Translations under genes and position numbers: made by a program | In this document: positions 8,561 to 15,558 of the stretch, piece by piece | Layout: every line of letters starts with the position of its first letter | How positions within the stretch are numbered: position 1 is the first letter of the stretch | Notes under the pieces: model-generated | Database searches by the model: none | What the model saw: only the letters and a program-made list of their open reading frames with translations | Told to the model about the DNA's origin: nothing | Assembly (NCBI RefSeq): GCF_016743215.1 | Contig: NZ_VRZC01000009.1 | Coordinates: 1 to 44,155 of the forward strand | Length of the DNA: 44,155 nt | Direction: 5' to 3' | Source of the DNA: Geminocystis sp. GBBB08 | GTDB taxonomy: Bacteria; Cyanobacteriota; Cyanobacteriia; Cyanobacteriales; Cyanobacteriaceae

Positions 8561-9394
8561 TTAACGTTTTTGACTAGCCCAATTACAGGATACTCTTAAT
8601 AGATATTGAAAGAATAAATCTAAAGATAAACCGATAATGCCAATGACAATTAAACCCACAAAAATTTCATCAGTGCGTAAAAATCTTCCAGCGACACTGA
8701 TACGCCTTCCTAAACCTTCGGTGGATGCTATCAACTCAGACACAATCACTAACTGCCATGCAGCGGCTAAATTAATACGACAAGCATCAAGAATACCGGG
8801 TAAAGAATGAGGAAATATCACTTGAGTTAAAATTTGCCAAGGATTACCACCTAAAATATACGTTGATTCGATCAGGTCTTTTGATACAAATTTTACAGTA
8901 TCCATAACCATTAACGCATTAAAGAAAAATACACCTATAAATATAAGAGTGATTTTCGGTTCTTCTCCAATGCCAAGGTATAGTATGAGAAGGGGAATAA
9001 AGGCGGGTGCTGGCATATAACGCATTAAACCAAATAGAGGTTCAAATAATGCTCTGATACTGGCAAAACTCCCCATTAAAATACCGATAGGAATAGCGAA
9101 TAAGGCGGCGAAGAAAAAGCCAAATCCCACTCTCCATAAACTAGCTATGGTATCTTTAACTAAGTCGCCACTTTTCCATAACCTTACAAAAGCCTGGAAT
9201 ACGTTAGCAGGAGATGGTAAAAATTTCGGATCAATATTGCCTATCGTCGTCACTAACCACCATAATATTAACGGGAGTGCGATCGAGGAAATGGTTAGGC
9301 TAATATATAGAGGTTTGGGTATGTCTTCCGATAAGCGCCAAAAACCATTAAGTATATTTGCTTTGCTTTTTTCCATGTTTTTGGTTATCATCAT
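8561..9394 (-). CDS. ABC transporter permease of the guanidine operon
   Basis: About 277 aa, BPD_transp_1 fold of the SsuC/TauC/NrtB class with about six membrane helices. The EAA loop is visible as ESTYILGGNPWQILTQVIFP, followed by LPGILDACRINLAAAW. The start is uncertain. The longest frame begins with TTG at 9427, but ATGs at 9394, 9391 and 9376 are more plausible; I use 9394. There are 38 bp between this gene and the ATPase. It forms the membrane channel for the substrate delivered by the lipoprotein encoded upstream. Confidence 0.9.
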   Translation of the reverse strand: MMITKNMEKSKANILNGFWRLSEDIPKPLYISLTISSIALPLILWWLVTTIGNIDPKFLPSPANVFQAFVRLWKSGDLVKDTIASLWRVGFGFFFAALFAIPIGILMGSFASIRALFEPLFGLMRYMPAPAFIPLLILYLGIGEEPKITLIFIGVFFFNALMVMDTVKFVSKDLIESTYILGGNPWQILTQVIFPHSLPGILDACRINLAAAWQLVIVSELIASTEGLGRRISVAGRFLRTDEIFVGLIVIGIIGLSLDLFFQYLLRVSCNWASQKR

Positions 9395-9463
9395 AATTAG
9401 TATTCTTTTTTCGCATGATGTTCTCAAGTTCGTATAATTAGAAGTTGCTTCATTAGAGAATTA

Positions 9464-9545
9464 GATTATTTCTCGCAAAGACGCTCATGACGCAAAGGGT
9501 ATTAGAAAGAGTGTTAAGTGATTAAATGAACTTGATTTTGGTTAG
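9464..9545. repeat. Degenerate copy of the TTTGCGTC-type small element
   Basis: CGCAAAGACG followed by GACGCAAAG and an end reading ATGAACTTGAT matches, in reverse orientation, the core and one end of the small element inserted at 16905-17006. It fills most of the 143-bp gap between the permease and the binding-protein genes. Confidence 0.5.
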
Positions 9546-9570
9546 TGTTAATCGAATTTACAAGAAAATA

Positions 9571-10626
9571 TTAACTTTTAGTTTTGTTCTTTTCTGCGTA
9601 GGCTTTGATAAATCGATCGTCAAAAATTTTGCTAATATCTGCTGGTTGAGTTGCTAAACCTACATCTACCAAAAATTTGCTCATTTCTTGGGCAGAAAAA
9701 TAAAGAGATTTTCTATCATTACCCTCCTTAAATGCTTCTAAGTTTTCCTCGATTGTAAATAACTTTGTACCTCCTGCATATTCTTTATATTCATCAACGG
9801 AAACTCCTGCCCGTTTTGCCATAATTTCATTAGCTTTATCTGGATTTTGTTTGATATAGTCTAAAGTGGCGAACCAACTATCTACCATTGCCTGTACCTT
9901 TTCGGGGTTTTCTTCTACAAATTTACGAGTGAAAACAAGATGATCAGATATTGAACCAGGAAAGTCTTTTGAGCTAAATAACTCTTTACTATTAGGGCGA
10001 GTTAAGGCTTGAGTGGTAAAGGGTGCAAACACAGCTACAGCATCAACTTGACCTGCTACAAAAGCGGCGGCGGCTGAACCGGTTTCCAGTGGTACAAATT
10101 CAATGTCTTCTGGTTTTAAACCTGCTTCTTTCATCCCTAAAAGTAAAAGAAAATGATCTACTGTGCCTTCTTCGGCGGCTACTTTTTTGCCTTTCAAATC
10201 TTGAACTGTATTAATACCTTCACTGACGATGATTTTATCGTTACCTGTGGAGTTATCATTAACTAACACGATAACTTGATCTGCACCTCCGGCGATCGAG
10301 TTTACTGTATCCCCAAGGGTTTGACTGTTGGCGTCAATTTGTTGAGCATTTAAAGTACTAATGGATTCGAGATAGCCATCAAACCACTTAAGATCCACCT
10401 TGACATTATTTTGATCAAAAATACCTTGATCATTTGCTACTTGCCAAGGAAACCAACCAGGCCAAGCACTAAAACCCAGTCTGACTGCCGTTTCAGTGGA
10501 AGTGTTTGGAGTTGTTGGGGTTTCTGTGTTAGTCTGAATATTTGATGCGGGGTTAGAACAAGCTACACTTAAGCTAACAGTTGCCAAGAATATGACAATA
10601 TATGATAAAAGTGATCGTCGTTTCAT
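9571..10626 (-). CDS. Substrate-binding lipoprotein of the guanidine-operon ABC transporter
   Basis: 351 aa. The N-terminus is a lipoprotein signal (MKRR, a hydrophobic run, then lipobox LSVAC with the Cys near residue 23), followed by a Thr/Asn-rich linker. The mature domain is an SsuA/NMT1-like periplasmic-binding fold: VRLGFSAWPGWFPWQVA, DLKGKKVAAEEGT, then VAGQVDAVAVFAP. The same family serves nitrate, sulfonate, taurine and cyanate uptake, so the family alone does not define the ligand. Its place behind a guanidine riboswitch and gdmH makes guanidine the likely cargo (inference). It is separated from ghaB by 84 bp containing a GGGCTTAAGCCC palindrome (10658-10669). Confidence 0.9.
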   Translation of the reverse strand: MKRRSLLSYIVIFLATVSLSVACSNPASNIQTNTETPTTPNTSTETAVRLGFSAWPGWFPWQVANDQGIFDQNNVKVDLKWFDGYLESISTLNAQQIDANSQTLGDTVNSIAGGADQVIVLVNDNSTGNDKIIVSEGINTVQDLKGKKVAAEEGTVDHFLLLLGMKEAGLKPEDIEFVPLETGSAAAAFVAGQVDAVAVFAPFTTQALTRPNSKELFSSKDFPGSISDHLVFTRKFVEENPEKVQAMVDSWFATLDYIKQNPDKANEIMAKRAGVSVDEYKEYAGGTKLFTIEENLEAFKEGNDRKSLYFSAQEMSKFLVDVGLATQPADISKIFDDRFIKAYAEKNKTKS

Positions 10627-10710
10627 TATTTATATAAAATGATAATTTACGGTAAAAGGGCTTAAGCCCCGTACGGGCATAATATATTATGCTTCTACAA
10701 ACTGATTTGT

Positions 10711-11418
10711 TTAAATAGCGATAAGTTCTGATTTTTGAAGATTTTTGCGATCATTAACCTGATTTTTGACCCAAGTAAACCATTCATCTAACCCCATTTC
10801 TGTCTTACTAGATACAGGAATAATAATTACATCAGGATTCATCTGTCTGACGTTATTAATTAGTTTTTTGAGGTCAAAATCTAAGTAGGGGGCTAAATCC
10901 ATCTTAGTGATGAGCAAACAATCAGCTTCTTGAAACATAATGGGATATTTAAGAGGTTTGTCTTCTCCTTCGGTGATGCTCAAGAGTGCTACTTTTGCGT
11001 GTTCGCCTACTTCAAATTCTGCTGGACAAACTAAGTTACCAACGTTTTCTACCCACACCAGATCGAACTGTGAGGGATCATATTTAGCGACTAATTGATG
11101 AATACCCCCTGATACCATCTTGGAGTCTAAATGACATGATCGACCCGTATTAATGGCGATAACAGGTACATTATGAAGGCGTAATCGATCGGCATCTAAT
11201 TCGGTAGTCATATCTCCTTCAATGACTGCCATTTTTAACTCTTGATTAAGATGAGCGAGGGTTTTTTCTAACAGGGCGGTTTTACCTGCCCCTGGGCTAC
11301 TCATGAGGTTAAAACAAGTAATACCCCATTCGTCAAAGTGCGATCGATTGTGATCAGCACCGGCTTGATTGGCGTGGAGTAGGTTAATTTCTAAAGCGGC
11401 ATCGAATGTTTGGTGCAT
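10711..11418 (-). CDS. ghaB: HypB-like GTPase, nickel-insertion factor for guanidine hydrolase
   Basis: 235 aa HypB-family metallochaperone GTPase. It has a P-loop (SSPGAGKT, about 40-47), GDMTTELD, a Cys-His metal site (GRSCHLD), the [12 protein letters not shown] motif and a TKMD guanine-specificity motif. It lacks a long N-terminal poly-His tail. I chose ATG 11418 ([14 protein letters not shown]); the frame extends upstream to 11472, but that part (MWALPTLQK) is not HypB-like. It is the counterpart of Synechocystis Sll1079 (GhaB), which loads nickel into GdmH. Adjacent ghaA is broken, so the state of its partnership is uncertain. Confidence 0.92.
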   Translation of the reverse strand: MHQTFDAALEINLLHANQAGADHNRSHFDEWGITCFNLMSSPGAGKTALLEKTLAHLNQELKMAVIEGDMTTELDADRLRLHNVPVIAINTGRSCHLDSKMVSGGIHQLVAKYDPSQFDLVWVENVGNLVCPAEFEVGEHAKVALLSITEGEDKPLKYPIMFQEADCLLITKMDLAPYLDFDLKKLINNVRQMNPDVIIIPVSSKTEMGLDEWFTWVKNQVNDRKNLQKSELIAI

Positions 11419-11527
11419 AATAATTAGGAATTTGTAATCAGTATTTTTTTGTAGGGTGGGCAATGCCCACATTCATAGATAAGGCTTAAAATCTCAATTC
11501 CCTTATTAAATAGGTGGACAAGGGGGA

Positions 11528-11884
11528 TCAAGAAATAGTAGAATACTCAAGTCGATCGATCTTTAACTCTCTACCTGAGCGAATATCATCCATAGGAGAA
11601 TGACACTGAGGGCAGGAATACTGTAAACCGATTTGGGGCTTGTATTCTTCTTGGCAATGATGACAATAGGCAACTAAGGGAACTTCTTTAATAGCTAAGG
11701 TTGCTCCCTCAAGGAAAGTGTTGCGGGTTTGCACCTCAAAGGCAAATTCTAAAGAAGCAGGTTCAACACAGGTAAACTCCCCTACAATTAATTGAACTTT
11801 TTACATTTTGTAGGGTTGGGGTTGAGAGTCATACCAGTCTTTTACTGTTATAATGAGAGCCTTTGTCATATCCGTTTCGTGCAT
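11528..11884 (-). pseudogene. ghaA: HypA-like nickel metallochaperone gene with an in-frame stop at codon 28
   Basis: The frame from ATG 11884 gives a 118-aa HypA-type protein starting MHETDMTKALIITVKDWYD, with the Ni-binding MHE motif, and continuing after the stop with KVQLIVGEFTCVEPASLEF. A zinc ribbon follows (CHHC and CPQC). Codon 28 is TAA (11801-11803), with no frameshift on either side, so one base change (for example from CAA) explains it. The only downstream in-frame start is GTG 11734, which would leave 68 aa without the nickel site. The ATG at 11884 lies 9 nt after the preceding coiled-coil gene. It is the counterpart of Synechocystis Sll1078 (GhaA). Either a recent nonsense mutation or a sequencing error. 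Confidence 0.85.
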
Positions 11885-11893
11885 GATAGGAGT

Positions 11894-12133
11894 TTAACTT
11901 TTTTCTAAATTTTCAATTCGACGAGTGAGTTGTAACAACCTTTCTTCATAGTCAATCTGCTTGATTTCATGGGTAATGTGAAGATTGAGTAATTGTTCTA
12001 AGGCTTTATTTAGTTTCAACTGTTCGTCATGGAGTTTGATTTGAGACTCCTGTAATTTTAATTGAGACTCCTGTAAGCCTCTTTGTACAGCTAACATCCC
12101 TTCGATGGTATTTTGAATGTCCTCTATATTCAT
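11894..12133 (-). CDS. Small coiled-coil protein, copy 2 (79 aa), in the guanidine operon
   Basis: 79 aa, almost entirely alpha-helical heptads rich in Leu, Gln, Glu and Lys. It starts MNIEDIQNTIEGMLAVQRGL and ends RIENLEKS. It is nearly identical to the 72-aa gene just upstream, but carries one extra heptad (about LKLQESQ), so the repeat zone QESQLKL has expanded by exactly 21 bp. There is no signal peptide, membrane segment or metal motif. It sits between gdmH and ghaA on the riboswitch-controlled transcript, so it should be made when guanidine is present. The family and function are not recognised. Confidence 0.7.
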   Translation of the reverse strand: MNIEDIQNTIEGMLAVQRGLQESQLKLQESQIKLHDEQLKLNKALEQLLNLHITHEIKQIDYEERLLQLTRRIENLEKS

Positions 12134-12174
12134 AGTCTTAATCTAATATTTGATCATTCTTAAGATATAAGAGT

Positions 12175-12393
12175 TTAACTTTTTTCTAAATTTTCAATTC
12201 GGCGAGTAAGTTGTAACAACCTTTCTTCATAGTCAATGTGCTTTATCTCATGGGTAATATGGAGATTGAGTAATTGCTCTAAGGCTTGATTTAGTTTCAA
12301 CTGTTCTTCATGGAGTTTTAATTGAGATTCTTGTAAGCCTCTTTGCACAGCTAACATCCCCTCGATGGTATTTTGAATGTCCTCTATATTCAT
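12175..12393 (-). CDS. Small coiled-coil protein, copy 1 (72 aa), in the guanidine operon
   Basis: 72 aa paralogue of the next gene, with the same start (MNIEDIQNTIEGML) and end. The two differ by one heptad and a few substitutions (H/Q, R/R, E/D), pointing to a recent tandem duplication; 41 bp separates them. The predicted structure is a single parallel or antiparallel coiled coil with a breaking LNLHITHEI segment near residues 41-50. It lies 168 bp after gdmH; that gap contains a GGGGGGATAAAGGGGGG-type tract (about 12531-12546). Possibly a scaffold or oligomerisation partner of the guanidine enzymes (speculation). Confidence 0.7.
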   Translation of the reverse strand: MNIEDIQNTIEGMLAVQRGLQESQLKLHEEQLKLNQALEQLLNLHITHEIKHIDYEERLLQLTRRIENLEKS

Positions 12394-12561
12394 ATTTTCT
12401 CAACCTTAATTTGTGATTAATTATTAGGATAATCTATGACTCAAGTTGTTAGTAAGAAAGCAGAATATAAAAGATTGTCAAAAAATACAGGAAAAATTAA
12501 CCTTTGCGCCTTTGCTGTCTTCCCTATTAGGGGGGATAAAGGGGGGTTGCGAGAGAAAAAA

Positions 12562-13719
12562 CTAACTCCAAGGCTCATCAACTACTTGGGCTTCTTCATG
12601 GATATAGTCAGGTTTCTCTTTGCGAGGTAATTGCCCAGAAACCACTAAATGAGCCATAGTATCGCAAATAACACGGGTTGCCATTAAAGAAGTCATATCA
12701 CTGACATCATAGGGAGGAGAAACTTCCACTATCTCAATACCGCAAACTGTCGTATTTTGGACAATTTTCTTAAGCAGGTATAAAGCCTCACGAGGTAATA
12801 AGCCTCCTGGTTCGGGCCATCCCGTGCCGGGTACAAATCCTGCATCTATACAGTCAATATCAAAGCTAATCCAGACGCAATCAGTACCATCTGTTGCTTT
12901 TTCGATGGCAAAATCGGCAGCCGCATCTAAGCCCATTTCCATAATGTCGGTAACGGTAAGGATATTAGTAGCCCTTTCACGGCATACCTTAACCCCCTGA
13001 CGTGGCACTTGCCAACCGCCTATGCCTAGTTGTACAAGATTTTTTGCTGGTGCGTTTGCCATATTAGTAGCATGAAACCAAGGACAAGTGTGCATTCTTT
13101 CGTCTAAGTCTGTCTCTTGAGTGTCCACATGGCGATCGAAATGAATGATTCCCACCTTTTTATCCCCTAAATGACGACAAATCCCCCTGACAGTGGGAAA
13201 ACCAATAGAATGATCACCCCCCAATATAATAGGAAATGCTCCTGACTTGAAGATATGAGCAATACCTTTAGAGATTTGATCAAAAGATTTTTCATTGTTA
13301 GCAGGAATAGTAAATATATCGCCCACGTCACAGAGTTTAATTTGTTCCCTTAAATCCACTCCCAACTCGAAATTATAGGGAGTATATAAGGCACTGATAC
13401 GGCGGATACCTTGAGGGCCAAATCTTGTACCGGGGCGGTAAGTAGTACCAGAGTCATGAGGTACACCGACGATCGCCACATCATAATTTCCAACCTTATT
13501 GACATCTTCTATATAAGGGGCTTTTAAAAATGTGTTAATACCTGCATAGTGGGGCAATTCTCCTCGGGAGAAAGTGGAAATAGTGCGATCTTTGATACTA
13601 TCGGCCGCTTCGAGTCCATATTTTAAACCGTCTTGAACTTCCTGTTGCCACCCCGTCAATGATAGTTGAGTCTCCTTTTCGAGGGCTTTTTGCGCTTCGC
13701 TTTCTGGTTGATTACTCAT
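12562..13719 (-). CDS. gdmH: Nickel-dependent guanidine hydrolase
   Basis: 385 aa arginase/agmatinase-fold enzyme that hydrolyses guanidine to urea and ammonia. Dinuclear metal ligands are visible: H170 (GGDHS), D195/H197/D199 (HFDRHVDT) and D287/D289 (SFDIDCID). The long N-terminal extension (about 70 aa before the core) and the FDRHVDT wording match Synechocystis Sll1077 (GdmH) rather than agmatinases. The start ATG 13719 is set by AGGAG at 13728-13732, 8 nt upstream; a longer frame to 13770 overlaps the riboswitch hairpin. The guanidine-I riboswitch, HypA/HypB-like nickel chaperones and ABC transporter in the same operon support the call. It may be annotated in databases as agmatinase or SpeB. 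Confidence 0.95.
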   Translation of the reverse strand: MSNQPESEAQKALEKETQLSLTGWQQEVQDGLKYGLEAADSIKDRTISTFSRGELPHYAGINTFLKAPYIEDVNKVGNYDVAIVGVPHDSGTTYRPGTRFGPQGIRRISALYTPYNFELGVDLREQIKLCDVGDIFTIPANNEKSFDQISKGIAHIFKSGAFPIILGGDHSIGFPTVRGICRHLGDKKVGIIHFDRHVDTQETDLDERMHTCPWFHATNMANAPAKNLVQLGIGGWQVPRQGVKVCRERATNILTVTDIMEMGLDAAADFAIEKATDGTDCVWISFDIDCIDAGFVPGTGWPEPGGLLPREALYLLKKIVQNTTVCGIEIVEVSPPYDVSDMTSLMATRVICDTMAHLVVSGQLPRKEKPDYIHEEAQVVDEPWS

Positions 13720-13727
13720 CAGATGTT

Positions 13728-13732
13728 CTCCT
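13728..13732 (-). promoter_or_regulatory. gdmH Shine-Dalgarno AGGAG
   Basis: AGGAG ends 8 nt before ATG 13719, just downstream of the riboswitch hairpin and not inside it. This fixes the gdmH start and argues for transcriptional rather than translational riboswitch control. Confidence 0.75.
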
Positions 13733-13742
13733 ATATATATGA

Positions 13743-13890
13743 ATGACAAAGCCCAGAAGGGTGACAGCATTTACCATCACTTCCTCCCGGGCTTTTCTCC
13801 CTCCGTGTAGCTACTATTTTTCTTCAAATTCTTAGTAGCTCGTCTCTCTCGGACCTGTCATGTTTTCACATCGGAACCCTAGAAACCTTC
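13743..13890 (-). promoter_or_regulatory. Guanidine-I (ykkC) riboswitch
   Basis: Read on the minus strand, the leader holds the conserved blocks of the ykkC/guanidine-I aptamer in order: CTAGGGTTCCG (13872-13882), GGTCCGAGAGAGAC (about 13838-13851), ACGGAGGGAGAAAAGCCCGGG (about 13786-13806). A variable stem (GAGCTACT, then AGTAGCTA) lies between the last two. The class switches genes on when guanidine binds. It lies directly before gdmH and after an NtcA promoter. The identification rests on motif wording and gene context; a covariance search would confirm it. Confidence 0.93.
13751..13792 (-). terminator. Riboswitch expression-platform hairpin
   Basis: GCCCGGGAGG pairs with CCTTCTGGGC (10 bp with two G-U pairs), and an inner GTGA/TCAC adds 4 bp. 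The stem is followed by TTTGTCATT, a weak U-tract. Its 5' arm is the conserved 3' strand of the aptamer, so guanidine binding would block the hairpin and allow read-through into gdmH. Confidence 0.7.
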
Positions 13891-13915
13891 TTTAATTGCT
13901 TTTAATTTTGGATTT

Positions 13916-13958
13916 ACAATACCAAACCCCGGCAGGGGATAACTGTATAGAAAGATAC
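13916..13958 (-). promoter_or_regulatory. NtcA-activated promoter of the guanidine operon
   Basis: On the minus strand GTATCTTTCTATAC (13945-13958) is a perfect GTA-N8-TAC NtcA site. It is followed after 23 nt by TATTGT (13916-13921), a TAN3T -10 box, which is the canonical class II NtcA spacing. Transcription would start near 13909, about 27 nt before the riboswitch's first conserved block. The spacer contains a GC palindrome, CCCCTGCCGGGG (13927-13938). Confidence 0.8.
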
Positions 13959-14244
13959 GAAAATCGTTTAATCTTTAACTATAGAGATCGAGTGTTTTCA
14001 AATACGGTTTAATTCAATATAGATAGTGGTTAATTTCTTCTCTAAATTCACTCTCTATTTACATTGATTGTCAAGTTTATTTACAATTCCATTATCTTAA
14101 TTTTTTCTACTGCTAAAATTATTTTACATATGGCAGATAACGAGTTGATTAGGACGTTTTGATATTCCTCTGGTTATCTCGAAATGACAACTATAGATTT
14201 TGAGAATGTCTTAATTAATCCATTTATTGCTATATTTAACCTGG

Positions 14245-14580
14245 AGAGTTGATCAAGCCTTAATTAATTTAATTGCAGAAACCATAAAAAAAGGCTTAAT
14301 TAGTAACAAATATCGAGAGAAAATTGACGAGATTAAACAATCTTTATTAGATGAATATTTGACGGCGAAGGCTTTCCTTATTACTGATTATAATATCTTT
14401 ATGGCGATCGCTGGAGATATAGGCTATAATGCTACGGGGAAAGCTACCAATAATAACGAGTTAAATATTATTGCCGTAGAATTAAGTTGTTTTATTCAAA
14501 GATTAATTATTACTATTTGCTTCATAAGCAGCGACAATTTTTTGCACAAGGGGATGTCTAACAACGTCGGCTTGAGTTAG
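14245..14580 (+). pseudogene. C-terminal remnant of a restriction-modification N6-adenine methylase
   Basis: One frame reads protein-like from about 14245: YREKIDEIKQSLLDEYL, then IFMAIAGDIGYNATGK and NNNELNIIAVELSCF. I recognise the IFMAIAxxIGYDATG wording from the C-terminal part of type I-like N-6 DNA methylases. Upstream the frame is broken by several stops and no catalytic NPPY/F motif is present. It overlaps the 3' end of phoH on the other strand. The remaining part of the 13.9-14.24 kb gap holds the gdmH promoter and nothing else I can identify. Confidence 0.5.
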
Positions 14581-15462
14581 ATAACAAAAACCAATACCTT
14601 CGACATTTCTGAGAATTTTTGTGGCTACCACTAATCCTGATTGTTGATTTGAGGGTAAATCTGTTTGGGTAATATCTCCTGTTACGATCATTTTTGAGCC
14701 AAAACCAAGACGAGTTAACACCATTTTTAGTTGGGCGGGGGTGGTATTTTGAGCTTCATCAACGATGATATAAGCATTAGTTAAAGTTCTTCCTCTCATG
14801 TATGCTAAAGGTGCAACTTCAATTTTCCCTTTTTCCATCAATTCAGGAATTTTTACAGGATCAATGAACTCATATAAGGCATCATAAAGAGGGCGTAAAA
14901 ATGGGTTTACTTGTTGTTGTAAGTCTCCGGGTAAAAATCCTAATCTTTCTCCTGCTTCCACCGCCGGGCGTGTTAAGATAAGTCGATCGCATTCATCTTT
15001 AAGTAAGGCTTGTACGGCTAAAACCGCAGCTAAAAAAGTTTTTCCTGTACCTGCAGGACCGATTCCAAAAGTAATATCATGTTGTTGAATAGCCTTAATA
15101 TATTGTCTTTGACGAAAAGTTTTGGCACGAATTAACTCACCGTTACGGGTTTTTGCTAATACTTCTTGTTGAATATTTTGATATTCTTCTTGTTTTCCAG
15201 TATCTAAAGCCTGAAAAGCCGTCATAATATCTGGTTGAGTTAAAGGTTTTGCATCACTCCAATAAGGTTTAAGACAATAAATAACATCAACAGTTCTTTG
15301 TACTGGTTTTTGCTTACCATAAATTACTAAATCTTGACCTCGTAAGATTAAAGTTGCACCAGTATGACGAGAAATATATTTTAAATTTTCTTCTTGGCTA
15401 CCGGCTAAAGCAATGGCACTGGCAATATTGGGTAAAAAAATAGTTTGAGAATCTTCTGTCAT
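14503..15462 (-). CDS. phoH: PhoH-family ATPase
   Basis: 319 aa. The N-terminal ~90 residues form the small KH-like/PhoH leader domain. The P-loop ATPase domain follows with Walker A GIGPAGTGKT, the RPAVEAGERLGFLPGD motif, Walker B IIVDEAQN and GSKMIVTGDITQTDLP. The length is typical of cyanobacterial PhoH proteins. The family is a cytosolic ATPase linked to RNA metabolism and phosphate stress; the exact role is unsettled. It is encoded 61 bp after the folC-side heptad repeat region ends, on the same strand as folC. Confidence 0.92.
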   Translation of the reverse strand: MTEDSQTIFLPNIASAIALAGSQEENLKYISRHTGATLILRGQDLVIYGKQKPVQRTVDVIYCLKPYWSDAKPLTQPDIMTAFQALDTGKQEEYQNIQQEVLAKTRNGELIRAKTFRQRQYIKAIQQHDITFGIGPAGTGKTFLAAVLAVQALLKDECDRLILTRPAVEAGERLGFLPGDLQQQVNPFLRPLYDALYEFIDPVKIPELMEKGKIEVAPLAYMRGRTLTNAYIIVDEAQNTTPAQLKMVLTRLGFGSKMIVTGDITQTDLPSNQQSGLVVATKILRNVEGIGFCYLTQADVVRHPLVQKIVAAYEANSNN

Positions 15463-15523
15463 ATTTAATTAGATGTTAGGTTTTAGCTATATTAATTGAT
15501 CATGGTTAATTATTAATTCCTCG

Positions 15524-15558
15524 TTACTCATTACTCATTACTCATTACTCATTACTTA
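15524..15558. repeat. Heptanucleotide tandem repeat, 5 x TTACTCA
   Basis: Four perfect TTACTCA units and a fifth TTACTTA. The last unit contains the folC stop codon (TTA on the plus strand). This is the short tandem heptad type known from cyanobacterial genomes. Confidence 0.9.

Noticed and set aside
12436-12630. 64-codon plus-strand frame beginning MTQVVSKK
   Set aside because: It runs into the 3' end of gdmH on the other strand, passes through the G-rich ATAAAGGGGGG repeat, and has no family-like content.
13720-13770. 17-codon N-terminal extension of gdmH
   Set aside because: It overlaps the riboswitch hairpin and the ribosome-binding site; AGGAG at 13728-13732 places the start at 13719.
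15524-15558. CRISPR-like array
   Set aside because: Units are 7 bp with no spacers; it is a simple tandem heptad repeat.
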